From contig JAIUOO010000003.1 in NCBI GenBank assembly GCA_020161695.1, forward strand, positions 232,043 to 296,042: 64,000 nucleotides of DNA, given 5' to 3'. Origin of the DNA: Pseudomonadota bacterium (GTDB taxonomy: Bacteria; Pseudomonadota; Alphaproteobacteria; Rhizobiales; Phreatobacteraceae). Made by a program: the position numbers and the translations under genes. The notes beneath the pieces were generated by a model. That model saw only the letters and a list, made by a program, of their open reading frames with translations, had not been told where the DNA came from and ran no database searches. Below, one piece after another: positions 23,199-31,537 of this stretch (position 1 is its first letter; every line of letters begins with the position of its first letter).

Positions 23199-24778
23199 GC
23201 GCTGGCGCGGCCACCGCCGACAGCCCGCCTGCCGCCGCAGCGGCGACCGATCGCATACCCCTGCCGCGCCTCCTTGCCTTCCTCGCCATGGTCTTCGGGA
23301 TGTTCATGGCGATCCTCGACATCCAGATCGTCTCGGCCTCGCTCGCCGAGATTCAGGCGGGCCTGTCGGCCAGCGCCGACGAAATCTCGTGGGTCCAGAC
23401 CTCCTACCTGATCGCGGAGGTCATCATGATCCCGCTGTCGGGCCTGCTGTCGCGCGCGCTGTCGACGCGCGTCATCTTCACCATCTCCTGCGCCGGCTTC
23501 ACGGTGATGAGCCTGATGTGCGCGCTCTCGACCTCGATCACCGAAATGATCATCTGGCGCGCGCTGCAGGGCTTCCTCGGCGGCGCGATGATCCCGACCG
23601 TCTTCGCCACGGCCTTCACCGCCTTCCCGCCGTCGAAGCGCGCCATCGTCTCGCCGATGATCGGCATGGTGGCGACGCTCGCCCCGACCGTCGGGCCGAC
23701 CGTCGGCGGCTATCTCACCGACCTGTTCTCCTGGCACTGGCTGTTCCTGATCAACGTGCCGGCCGGCATCGTCGTCTGCACCATGGTCTGGCGGCTCGTC
23801 GACTTCGACAAGCCCGAGCCGGCCCTGCTCCGCCGCTTCGACTGGCTGGGTTTCGCCGCCATGGCGGTATTTCTCGGAAGCCTCGAATTCGTGCTCGAGG
23901 AAGGCCCGGCCAAGGACTGGTTCCAGGACCACCTGATCCTGGCATTCACCATCGCCTGCATCGTCGGCGCCGTGGTGTTCTTCTGGCGCGCCTTCACGCA
24001 GGAGGTGCCGATCGTCGATCTGACGGCTTTCGGCAACCGCAATTTCTGGACCGGCTGCCTCGCCTCCTTCATCTGCGGCATCGGCCTCTACGGGCTGACC
24101 TATCTCTACCCGGTCTATCTCGGCCGGGTGCGCGGCTTCTCGGCGCTGATGATCGGCGAGACCATGTTCGTCACCGGCATCGTCATGTTCATCTCGGCGC
24201 CTATCGTCGGCCGCCTGTCGACCAGGATGGACCTGCGCGTGATGATGGCGATCGGCTTCCTGCTGTTCGCCGCGGGCACCTGGCAGGCGTCCTTCGTGAC
24301 CAAGGACTGGACCTTCGGCGAACTGCTGGTGCCGCAGATCCTGCGCGGCGCGGCGCTGATGCTCTGCATGGTGCCGATCAACAACCTGTCGCTCGGCACG
24401 CTGCCGCCGGAGCGGATGAAGAATGCGGCCGGGCTCTACAACCTCACGCGCAATCTCGGCGGCGCGGTGGGGCTGGCGCTGATCAATTCGCTGCTCAACC
24501 ATCGCACCGACCTGCACATGCAGCGGCTGCGGGAATCCGTCGCGTGGGGGCGCCCGCGCGCGGAGGAGACGCTTGCCGGCCTCACGCAGCAATTCCAGTC
24601 TCTGGGCTCGGATGCCGAGCTGGCGGCGATCAAGCAGATGGCCGCGATGGTGCGGCGCGAGGCCTTCGTGATGGCGCTCGGCGACGTCTTCTTCGCACTC
24701 ACCGTGCTCTTCGTCGCGATGCTGCTCCTGGTGCCGCTGATGCGCCGGCCGAAGGCTGTGGCAGCCGCCGCCCATTGA
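23195..24778 (+). CDS. emrB: DHA2 family multidrug efflux MFS transporter (EmrB-like)
   Basis: A 527-residue inner-membrane proton antiporter with 14 predicted helices. Family signatures are visible: LDIQIVSASLAEIQAGLSASADEISWVQTSYLIAEVI in helices 1-2 (motif D1 region), the loop after helix 2 with SRALSTRVIF, and motif C in GMVATLAPTVGPTVGGYL (helix 5), the antiporter motif. It begins at a GTG that overlaps the emrA stop (GTGA), so the two are coupled. Together with EmrA, and an outer-membrane channel encoded elsewhere, it would expel hydrophobic toxins. The operon is controlled by the divergent tetR gene. Confidence 0.93.
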   Translation: MSAGAATADSPPAAAAATDRIPLPRLLAFLAMVFGMFMAILDIQIVSASLAEIQAGLSASADEISWVQTSYLIAEVIMIPLSGLLSRALSTRVIFTISCAGFTVMSLMCALSTSITEMIIWRALQGFLGGAMIPTVFATAFTAFPPSKRAIVSPMIGMVATLAPTVGPTVGGYLTDLFSWHWLFLINVPAGIVVCTMVWRLVDFDKPEPALLRRFDWLGFAAMAVFLGSLEFVLEEGPAKDWFQDHLILAFTIACIVGAVVFFWRAFTQEVPIVDLTAFGNRNFWTGCLASFICGIGLYGLTYLYPVYLGRVRGFSALMIGETMFVTGIVMFISAPIVGRLSTRMDLRVMMAIGFLLFAAGTWQASFVTKDWTFGELLVPQILRGAALMLCMVPINNLSLGTLPPERMKNAAGLYNLTRNLGGAVGLALINSLLNHRTDLHMQRLRESVAWGRPRAEETLAGLTQQFQSLGSDAELAAIKQMAAMVRREAFVMALGDVFFALTVLFVAMLLLVPLMRRPKAVAAAAH

Positions 24779-24786
24779 GCCGAGGC

Positions 24787-24802
24787 ATCGGCCCTGGCCG
24801 AT
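24787..24802 (+). terminator. Possible terminator hairpin after emrB
   Basis: ATCGGC and GCCGAT pair around a CCTG loop, a 6-bp stem starting 9 bp after the emrB stop. There is no T-run, so only weak evidence supports termination here. Confidence 0.3.
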
Positions 24803-24900
24803 CTGGTCGCATCGTTGCCATCGTTCTGGCTCTCGCCCCGTCCGCGAAGCGAGGCTAAGACGGAGCCTCGTCCGATGACAGATCAGGGAAAGTGCCCACG

Positions 24901-25299
24901 ATGAGCAATGCAGCAGCGAAACCGGCCCGCGAGGTGCTGCTCGAGCGCCTGTTCGACGCGTTCAACCGGCACGATGCCGAGGGCGTCATGGCCTGTTTCA
25001 CGCCGGGCATCGTCTTCGATGCCGCTGTCGGACCCGAGGCTCACGGCCGTCGCTTCACGGGGCATGATGCGGTGAAGGCGGCCTTCGTGGCGGTCTGGAC
25101 CGACATGCCCGACGTGTCCTGGACCATCCTGCGACACACGATTGCCGGCGATGTCGCCCTGTCGGAATGGCTATTCGCGGGAACACGGCGCGACGGCCAG
25201 AAGGTCGAGGTGAACGGCCTCGATGTCTTCGCCTTCGACGGCGACCTCATCGCCTCCAAGAGCGCCTACCGCAAGGACCGGCCGGTTCAGGCGGCATAG
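24901..25299 (+). CDS. SnoaL-like/NTF2-fold protein
   Basis: A 132-residue protein with the alpha+beta barrel pattern of the SnoaL-like polyketide-cyclase/ketosteroid-isomerase superfamily. The N-terminal helix is LLERLFDAFNRHDAEGVMACFTPGIVFDAAVG. A central HDAVKAAFVAVWTDMPDVSWTI is followed by the strand block HTIAGDVALSEWLFAGTRRDGQKVEVNGLDVFAFDGDLIASKSAYRKDRP. Such proteins are isomerases, hydrolases or binding proteins; the substrate is unknown. The ATG at 24901 follows AGGGAAAG by 13 nt; a GTG at 24892 is possible. It stands alone between the efflux operon and the MocR gene. Confidence 0.82.
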   Translation: MSNAAAKPAREVLLERLFDAFNRHDAEGVMACFTPGIVFDAAVGPEAHGRRFTGHDAVKAAFVAVWTDMPDVSWTILRHTIAGDVALSEWLFAGTRRDGQKVEVNGLDVFAFDGDLIASKSAYRKDRPVQAA

Positions 25300-25312
25300 A
25301 GCCAGCCGGGGA

Positions 25313-25357
25313 CTGGTGGCCCCTATGGGACCAGCCTCCAGCGATTCATGGTACCAG
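25313..25357. promoter_or_regulatory. Candidate MocR operator cluster
   Basis: Holds CTGGT (25313-25317), CTATGGGACCAG (25323-25334) and ATGGTACCAG (25348-25357) within 45 bp and 66 bp before the MocR start. Direct half-site repeats of this kind suit MocR proteins, which bind two direct repeats through paired winged helices. The 12-mer CTATGGGACCAG is repeated exactly at 34417-34428, and a related one lies at 26954-26971. Confidence 0.5.
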
Positions 25358-25422
25358 ACGATTGACGGCCTCCCCGTCCCGCGCGAACAATTCTCGCCGG
25401 TAAGCGCGGAGGGACTGATCGC

Positions 25423-26901
25423 GTGGCTCGCCGGCTGGACTCCCTGTCTTGGGGCACGCTCTTCGACCGCACCGCCGATTCCGGGCGGCCGCTGCAGAAG
25501 CGGCTGCGCGAGATGGTCATCGGCGCGGCTTCGGAAGGCTGGTTGCGGCCCGAAACGCCGCTGCCGTCGAGCCGCTGCCTCGCCGAAACGCTGAGCGTCG
25601 CGCGGAACACCGTTCTTCTCGCCTATGAGCAACTGGTCGAGGAGGGTGTTCTCGAATCCCGCGCGCGCCAGGGCTTCTTCATCCGGCAATCGACATCGCT
25701 GCCGATCCCCGGCGGCACCGGGCGACCCGCGGGCGACCTCGACTGGTCCGAGCGCCTGTCGCTCAGGCCCTCGCTCCGGCGCAACATCGTCAAGCCGCAG
25801 GACTGGCTGAGCTACCCCTATCCGTTTCTTTACGGCCAGTTCGACCCCGCCCTGTTCCCGACCAACAACTGGCGCGAATGCGTGCGCGAGGCACTGAGCG
25901 TCGCCGAGATCCGCGACTGGGCCGTCGACCGGATCGACGGCGACGACACGCAGCTGATCGAACAGATCCGGACCCGCGTCCTGCCACGCCGCGGCATCTG
26001 GGCGGGCACCGACGAAATCATGGTGACGCTTGGCGCCCAGCAGGCGCTGTATCTGCTGTCGATGCTGCTCGTCGACCAGAAGACAGTGGTCGGCGTGGAG
26101 GAGCCCGGCTACCCCGACGCCCGCAACATCTTCTCGCTGCGCACCCCGAATCTGCGCCGCCTTCCGATCGACGCCAATGGCGTCGTCGTCGAGGCCGTGC
26201 CCAGGGACTGCCGTCTGCTGTTCCTGACGCCGAGCCGACAATGCCCGACGGGCGTGACGCTGGCGCCGGAGCGCGGCGCGGCCCTGCTCCAGCTGGCCGA
26301 GCAGCGCGACTTGCTCATCATCGAGGACGACTACGAAAGCAATTTCGGACTGGCCCAGAACACCGTGCAGTCTCTGCGCGCGCTCGATACGACTGGACGC
26401 GTGCTCTACGTCGGGAGCCTCTCCAAGACGCTCGCGCCCGGCTTGCGCTTCGGGTTCATCGTGGCGCCCGCCGCGGTGATCCGCGAGGCGCGGGCGCTGC
26501 GGCGCCTGATGATGCGGCACGCGCCGATGAACAACCAGCGCGCGCTCGCCCTGTTTCTGGCCCTCGGCCATTTCGACCGGCTGCTGCGACGCAGCGCCGA
26601 GGCGCTGAGCGACCGTGCCGCGATCATGCGTGACGCGCTGGCGACCTACATTCCCCAGTTCGAGTGTTCGTTCGGCGCCGGCGGCTCCTCGGTCTGGGCC
26701 AGGGGCCCCGACTGGCTGGACAGCCGCGAACTCGCCCGCCGGGCTGCCTTGAACGGCGTCCTTGTCGAACCGGGCGACGTCTTCTTCTCCGGCGAGAATC
26801 CGCCGTTGAACTATCTGCGGATCGGCTTCTCCTCCATCGCCGCCAACCGTATCACCCCGGGCATCCGCATTCTCGCCCAGCTCGTCGACGAACTGCGGTG
26901 A
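25423..26901 (+). CDS. MocR/TauR-type regulator (GntR domain fused to aminotransferase fold)
   Basis: A 492-residue PLP-dependent transcription regulator. The N-terminal GntR winged helix has QKRLREMVIGAASEGWLRPETPLPSSRCLAETLSVARNTVLLAYEQL (about 28-73). The type-I aminotransferase-like domain fills the rest, with LYVGSLSKTLAPGLRFGFIV holding the PLP lysine at Lys335. A GTG start with GGAGGG 9 nt upstream fits. In Rhodobacter and Paracoccus the homologue TauR activates taurine catabolism. The neighbours here (FAD oxidoreductase, xsc, pta) match that role, and candidate half-sites stand just upstream. The true effector amine is not proven. Confidence 0.9.
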   Translation: MARRLDSLSWGTLFDRTADSGRPLQKRLREMVIGAASEGWLRPETPLPSSRCLAETLSVARNTVLLAYEQLVEEGVLESRARQGFFIRQSTSLPIPGGTGRPAGDLDWSERLSLRPSLRRNIVKPQDWLSYPYPFLYGQFDPALFPTNNWRECVREALSVAEIRDWAVDRIDGDDTQLIEQIRTRVLPRRGIWAGTDEIMVTLGAQQALYLLSMLLVDQKTVVGVEEPGYPDARNIFSLRTPNLRRLPIDANGVVVEAVPRDCRLLFLTPSRQCPTGVTLAPERGAALLQLAEQRDLLIIEDDYESNFGLAQNTVQSLRALDTTGRVLYVGSLSKTLAPGLRFGFIVAPAAVIREARALRRLMMRHAPMNNQRALALFLALGHFDRLLRRSAEALSDRAAIMRDALATYIPQFECSFGAGGSSVWARGPDWLDSRELARRAALNGVLVEPGDVFFSGENPPLNYLRIGFSSIAANRITPGIRILAQLVDELR

Positions 26902-26953
26902 CCCTCGCGGACAGGCGCCGGTACTCGGGGCTGGCGCAATAGTTCGGCGCATG

Positions 26954-26971
26954 CTGGCTCTATGGACCCAG
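26954..26971. promoter_or_regulatory. Candidate MocR site upstream of the FAD oxidoreductase
   Basis: CTGG and CCAG flank CTCTATGGAC; the block CTCTATGGACCCAG matches the CCCTATGGGACCAG site upstream of the MocR gene at 11 of 14 positions. It lies about 105 bp before the oxidoreductase start, a common activator position. Confidence 0.4.
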
Positions 26972-27075
26972 CCGTTTCCCTTTAGCCTGATCCTCGGCAG
27001 TGACCGCTGCCGCGCTGCTTGGCAGCGCGCTAGTCGAAGCCGGCCGCGCCCGTGCGGGGTGCGAGGATTGTGCCA

Positions 27076-28476
27076 ATGGAAGACCTGTTGCTCCGCCCCA
27101 ATCGTGCTCCGGATCGCTACGATCCTCGCTACGATCCCGTGGTCGATCCCGGTCCCGGCCGCAATCGCGACTATGCCCCGACCTACTGGATCGACACGGC
27201 GGGCGACGCGCCCCAAGACGATGGTCCCGTCACCTCCGACATCGACGTGGATGTCGCCATCATCGGCTCGGGCTATACAGGGCTGAGCTGCGCGATCCAT
27301 CTGGCGAAAGAGCATGGCATCAAGGCCACGGTCCTCGAGGCCAACCGCGTTGCCTGGGGGTGCAGCACCCGCAACGGCGGGCAGGCGCAGATTTCGGCCG
27401 GGCGGCTGAAGCGGTCGCAGTGGATCGAGCGCTGGGGCGTCGATGTCGCCAAGAAGCTGCACGCCGAGATCGCCGAGGGCTTCGACCTCTTTCGCGACCT
27501 GATCAATTCAGGGGAGTTCGACTGCGAGGCGGAGGATGGCGGCCACCTGTTCATCGCCCACCGCGCCACGATCATGCCGAAGCTGGAGGCGGAATCGCGC
27601 CTTCTCAACGAGACGTTCGGCTACGGCACCCGCATCCTGTCGCGCGAGGAGGTCCACCGCGACCATCTGCGGGACGAGGAAGCCGCCGGCGCCATGTGGG
27701 AGCCGGACGGCATCGGCGTCCATGCCGCCAAGCTGGCCTTCGGCTATCTCGGCATGGCCCGCCGCCTTGGCGCCAAGGTCCACAGCGGCAGTCCCGTCAC
27801 CGGATGGCAGACCCGCAACGGCATCCACTATCTCACGACCCCCGGCGGCACCGTGCGCGCCCGCGCCGTGGCCATCGCGACGGCCGGCTACACCGCCCCC
27901 GGCATGCACGATCTGACGCGCCACCGGCTGATGCCGATCCTGTCCAACTCGATCGTCACGCGCCCCCTGACCGAAGCCGAACGTCAGGCATGCAACTTCA
28001 AGAGCAAGCTGGTGCTGACCGACACGCGCACCCTCCGGCACTACTATCGCCAGCTGCCGGACGGACGCGTTCAGATCGGCAGCCGCAGCGCGATCACCGG
28101 CGCCGACGCGGAAAACCCCAAGCACCTGAACGCGCTGATCGAGGGTCTCTGGCGCAAGTTCCCGGCGCTGCGTGGCATCGACATCGATTATTCCTGGTGG
28201 GGATGGGTCGATGTCAGCCACGACATGATGCCGCGCATCTTCCAGCCGGATCCGGCACGGACGATCTATTACGCGCTCGGCTATGGCGGCAACGGCGTCA
28301 TGTATTCCGCGCAGGCCGGCCGCCGCATGGCGCAGCTGGTAGCCGGCAAAGGACAGGGGCTGGATCTGCCGATCTTTACCTCCCCTCTCCCGAGCCACGG
28401 CATGCTCACGCCCTTCCGCAGGCTGGGACAGCGGGCGATGTACCGCTGGTACTACCTCAAGGACGAAATGCTCTGA
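27076..28476 (+). CDS. FAD-dependent amine oxidoreductase (DadA/PuuB-like; possible taurine dehydrogenase subunit)
   Basis: A 466-residue flavoprotein of the DAO family. The dinucleotide-binding motif is VAIIGSGYTGLSCAIHLAKEHG (about 58-79), and CSTRNGGQAQIS follows as the substrate-side glycine loop. The C-terminal FAD pocket is YYALGYGGNGVMYSAQAGRRMAQLV. The ATG at 27076 is preferred over an upstream in-frame codon. In taurine degraders the large subunit TauY is a protein of this family and size, working with a small subunit TauX. No tauX is visible between the MocR gene and xsc, so the identification as taurine dehydrogenase is tentative; it may oxidise another amine to an aldehyde. Confidence 0.8.
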   Translation: MEDLLLRPNRAPDRYDPRYDPVVDPGPGRNRDYAPTYWIDTAGDAPQDDGPVTSDIDVDVAIIGSGYTGLSCAIHLAKEHGIKATVLEANRVAWGCSTRNGGQAQISAGRLKRSQWIERWGVDVAKKLHAEIAEGFDLFRDLINSGEFDCEAEDGGHLFIAHRATIMPKLEAESRLLNETFGYGTRILSREEVHRDHLRDEEAAGAMWEPDGIGVHAAKLAFGYLGMARRLGAKVHSGSPVTGWQTRNGIHYLTTPGGTVRARAVAIATAGYTAPGMHDLTRHRLMPILSNSIVTRPLTEAERQACNFKSKLVLTDTRTLRHYYRQLPDGRVQIGSRSAITGADAENPKHLNALIEGLWRKFPALRGIDIDYSWWGWVDVSHDMMPRIFQPDPARTIYYALGYGGNGVMYSAQAGRRMAQLVAGKGQGLDLPIFTSPLPSHGMLTPFRRLGQRAMYRWYYLKDEML

Positions 28477-28537
28477 CGCCTGCCCCGGCGGCCGAGTCCG
28501 GAAAAAGACGCTGAAATCAAACGGAAGGAAGCCTCCG

Positions 28538-30313
28538 ATGAGGATGACCACTGAAGAAGCCTTTGTGAAAGTCCTGCAGATGCACGGCATCGACCAGGCC
28601 TTCGGCATCATCGGATCGGCGATGATGCCGGTTTCCGATCTGTTTCCGAAGGCCGGGATCACCTTCTGGGACTGCGCCCACGAGGCCAATGCGGGCATCA
28701 TCTGCGACGGCTACAGCCGCGCCACCGGCCGCATGGCGATGGCCATCGCCCAGAACGGCCCGGGCGTGACCGGCTTCGTGACCGCGATCAAGACGGCCTA
28801 CTGGAATCACACGCCCATGCTGCTCGTGACGCCTCAGGCGGCGAACCGCACGATGGGCCAGGGCGGCTTCCAGGAAGTGCCGCAGATGGCGCTGTTCCAG
28901 GACATGGTCTGCTACCAGGAGGAGGTCCGCGAGGCCTCGCGCATTCCCGAAGTGCTGAACCGGGTGATCGAGAAGGCGCTGCGTGGCGGAGCTCCGGCGC
29001 AGATCAACGTTCCCCGCGATTTCTGGACGCAGGTCATCGACGTCGAGCTGCCGCAGATCGTCAAGCTGGAGCGCCCGTCAGGCGGCAAGGAGGCGATCGC
29101 CGCGGCCGCCAAGCTGCTGTCCGAGGCGAAGTTCCCGGTCATCCTGAACGGCGCCGGCGTGGTCATCGGCGGCGCGATCGAAGCGTCCGCGGCGCTCGCC
29201 GAACGCCTCGACGCTCCCGTCTGCTCGGGCTACCAGCACAACGACTCGTTCCCCGGCAGCCACCCGCTGGCGGTGGGCCCGCTCGGCTATAACGGCTCCA
29301 AGGCCGCGATGGATCTGATCTCCAAGGCCGACGTGGTGCTGGCGCTCGGCACGCGCCTCAACCCGTTCTCCACCCTGCCCAGCTACGGCATCGACTACTG
29401 GCCCCGCAATGCCGCGATCATTCAGGTCGACATCAATGCCGACCGCCTCGGCCTGACCAAGAAGATCACCGTCGGCATTTGCGGCGACGCCAAGCAGGTC
29501 GCTCAGCAGCTGCTCGAACAGCTGTCGAGCAATGCCGGCGATGCCGGCCGGGCCGAGCGCAAGGCGCTGGTCCATCGCACCAAGTCCGCCTGGCTCCAGA
29601 TGCTGTCGTCCATGGATCACGAGGACGATGATCCCGGCACCAGCTGGAACGAGGAGGCGCGCGCCCGCGACAAGGACCGCATGTCGCCGCGTCAGGCCTG
29701 GCGGGCCGTTCAGGCCGGCCTTCCGGACAATGCGATCGTCTCCACCGACATCGGCAACAATTGCGCGATCGGCAATGCCTATCCGGTGTTCGATCAGGGC
29801 CGGAAATATCTGGCGCCCGGCCTGTTCGGCCCCTGCGGCTACGGCTTCCCGGCGATCATCGGCGCGAAGATCGGCTGCCCGGACGTTCCGGTGTTCGGTT
29901 TCGCCGGAGACGGCGCCTTCGGCATCTCGATGAACGAGATGACCTCGATCGGCCGCGAGGGCTGGCCGTCTGTGACCATGGTGATCTTCCGCAATCACCA
30001 GTGGGGTGCCGAGAAGCGCAACACGACGCTCTGGTACGACAACAACTTCGTCGGCACGGAGCTCAATCCCAACTTCAGCTACGCGCGCGTCGCCGACAGC
30101 TGCGGCCTGAAGGGTGTCGTCGTGACGACGCAGGCCGAGCTCACCGCCGCGCTGAAGGTTGCCGGCGAGGAACAGGCACGAGGTGTCACCACCTTCATCG
30201 AGGTGATGCTGAACCAGGAGCTGGGCGAGCCATTCCGGCGTGACGCCATGAAGAAGCCCGTCGCCGTCGCGGGCATCGACCGCGCCGACATGCGACCCCA
30301 GCGCCCCTTCTGA
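28538..30313 (+). CDS. xsc: Sulfoacetaldehyde acetyltransferase (Xsc)
   Basis: A 591-residue thiamine-diphosphate enzyme that converts sulfoacetaldehyde and phosphate into acetyl phosphate and sulfite. The order of domains is that of acetolactate-synthase-like enzymes: the N-terminal pyrimidine domain with AFGIIGSAMMPVSDLF and CAHEANAGIICDGYSRATGRM, the middle domain, and the PP domain with GFAGDGAFGISMNEMTSIGREGWPSVTMVIFRNHQWGAEKRN (the GDG...N metal-diphosphate motif). Length and several family stretches (TAYWNHTPMLLVTPQAANRTMGQGGFQEVPQM) are characteristic of Xsc rather than of acetolactate synthase. AAGGAAG precedes the ATG. It is the central enzyme of taurine and related C2-sulfonate catabolism. 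Confidence 0.95.
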   Translation: MRMTTEEAFVKVLQMHGIDQAFGIIGSAMMPVSDLFPKAGITFWDCAHEANAGIICDGYSRATGRMAMAIAQNGPGVTGFVTAIKTAYWNHTPMLLVTPQAANRTMGQGGFQEVPQMALFQDMVCYQEEVREASRIPEVLNRVIEKALRGGAPAQINVPRDFWTQVIDVELPQIVKLERPSGGKEAIAAAAKLLSEAKFPVILNGAGVVIGGAIEASAALAERLDAPVCSGYQHNDSFPGSHPLAVGPLGYNGSKAAMDLISKADVVLALGTRLNPFSTLPSYGIDYWPRNAAIIQVDINADRLGLTKKITVGICGDAKQVAQQLLEQLSSNAGDAGRAERKALVHRTKSAWLQMLSSMDHEDDDPGTSWNEEARARDKDRMSPRQAWRAVQAGLPDNAIVSTDIGNNCAIGNAYPVFDQGRKYLAPGLFGPCGYGFPAIIGAKIGCPDVPVFGFAGDGAFGISMNEMTSIGREGWPSVTMVIFRNHQWGAEKRNTTLWYDNNFVGTELNPNFSYARVADSCGLKGVVVTTQAELTAALKVAGEEQARGVTTFIEVMLNQELGEPFRRDAMKKPVAVAGIDRADMRPQRPF

Positions 30314-30325
30314 CGCAATCGAACA

Positions 30326-30348
30326 GCGGAGCGGCACGGCCGCTCCGC
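30326..30348 (+). terminator. Strong hairpin after xsc
   Basis: GCGGAGCGGC and GCCGCTCCGC pair perfectly over 10 bp around the 3-nt loop ACG, 12 bp after the xsc stop. There is no T-run. It could be a terminator, or an attenuator or stability hairpin separating xsc from the exporter gene. An 11-bp palindrome TGCATGATGCA follows at 30356. Confidence 0.5.
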
Positions 30349-30482
30349 ATCGCCCTGCATGATGCACGAGCCGTGCGCCGCTAACTCCGGCGCTGCGCCA
30401 CGGCCATGCGGAGCCATGGGTCCTGCCCTTGGGGGCAGTGGCAATTCCCGAGGGCATGACGGGCGGGCCAGGAGGCCGGACC

Positions 30483-31517
30483 ATGAGCGTCGATCAGGAC
30501 ATCCAGCCGGCGCGGTCGTGGCGCATCGCCGATTGGGCCGCACGCTACTTTCCCGGACTGCTCGTCTGCGCGACGGTTGCCGTCGCCGCCCAGTTCCTGT
30601 CGGACCATCACGGCGCGCCTGCCATGCTCATGGCGCTGCTGCTCGGCATCGCGCTCCAGTTCCTCGGCGAGCAGGGCAAATGCGTCGCGGGCATCGACTA
30701 CGCCGCCAAGAAGGTGCTGCGCCTCGGTGTGGCGCTCCTTGGCGTCCGCATCAGCGTCGATCTGCTCGTCGGCCTCGGCCCGCGCGTCATCGCGCTGCTG
30801 GTTCTCGCCATGGCCGGAACCATGCTGTTCGGACTGGTCGCAGCGAGGTTGCTCGGCCGCGGCTGGCGTCTCGCCATCCTGACCGGCGGATCGGTGGCCA
30901 TCTGTGGCGCATCCGCGGCGATCGCCATCGCCGCGGTTCTGCCCAAGGGCCCGCATTCCGAACGCAATCTGCTCTTCACCGTGCTTGCCGTGACCGTGCT
31001 CAGCACGATCGCCATGATCGCCTACCCGGTCGCCGTCCAAATCCTTGCCCTCGATGACCGGGCTGCAGGGATCTTCCTCGGCGGCACCATCCACGACGTC
31101 GCCCAGGTGGTTGGCGCTGGCTTCTCCGTCTCGGACAGGGTCGGCGAGACGGCGACGCTGGTGAAACTGATCCGCGTCGCCATGCTGGCACCCATCGTCC
31201 TGGTCCTGTCGCTCGCGGTCAGCCGCATGGGTGGCGACGAAACGCAGGCCGGCAGGCGGCCGCCGCTGATTCCCGGCTTCGTGCTTGGCTTTCTTGTCCT
31301 CGCGGCGCTGAACTCGTTCGGCCTCGTGCCGAAACCCGTGGCGACGGCGGCAGCCGATGCCTCGCGCTGGGCGCTGCTGCTCGGCATCGCCGCGGTCGGC
31401 CTGAAGTCGGCACTCAAGAGCATCCTCGAGGTCGGACGCCAGGCGGTCATCCTGATCGTCGCCGAAACACTGTTCCTCGCCGCCGTCATTCTCATCGGAC
31501 TGCACGTTCTGGCGTAA
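30483..31517 (+). CDS. YeiH family putative sulfate/sulfite exporter
   Basis: A 344-residue polytopic membrane protein of the YeiH/PSE family with about ten helices. Motifs are LLLGIALQFLGEQGKCVAGIDYAAKKVLRLGVALLGVRIS near the start, ILTGGSVAICGASAAIAIAAVLP (the family signature), and FLGGTIHDVAQVVGAGFSVS. The CAGGAGG ribosome site 8 nt before the ATG at 30483 decides the start. Family members next to xsc are thought to export sulfite released by Xsc, or sulfate. Here the gene lies between xsc and pta, which fits sulfite efflux. Confidence 0.88.
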   Translation: MSVDQDIQPARSWRIADWAARYFPGLLVCATVAVAAQFLSDHHGAPAMLMALLLGIALQFLGEQGKCVAGIDYAAKKVLRLGVALLGVRISVDLLVGLGPRVIALLVLAMAGTMLFGLVAARLLGRGWRLAILTGGSVAICGASAAIAIAAVLPKGPHSERNLLFTVLAVTVLSTIAMIAYPVAVQILALDDRAAGIFLGGTIHDVAQVVGAGFSVSDRVGETATLVKLIRVAMLAPIVLVLSLAVSRMGGDETQAGRRPPLIPGFVLGFLVLAALNSFGLVPKPVATAAADASRWALLLGIAAVGLKSALKSILEVGRQAVILIVAETLFLAAVILIGLHVLA

Positions 31518-31537
31518 GCCTCCAGGGAACCGGGGCC

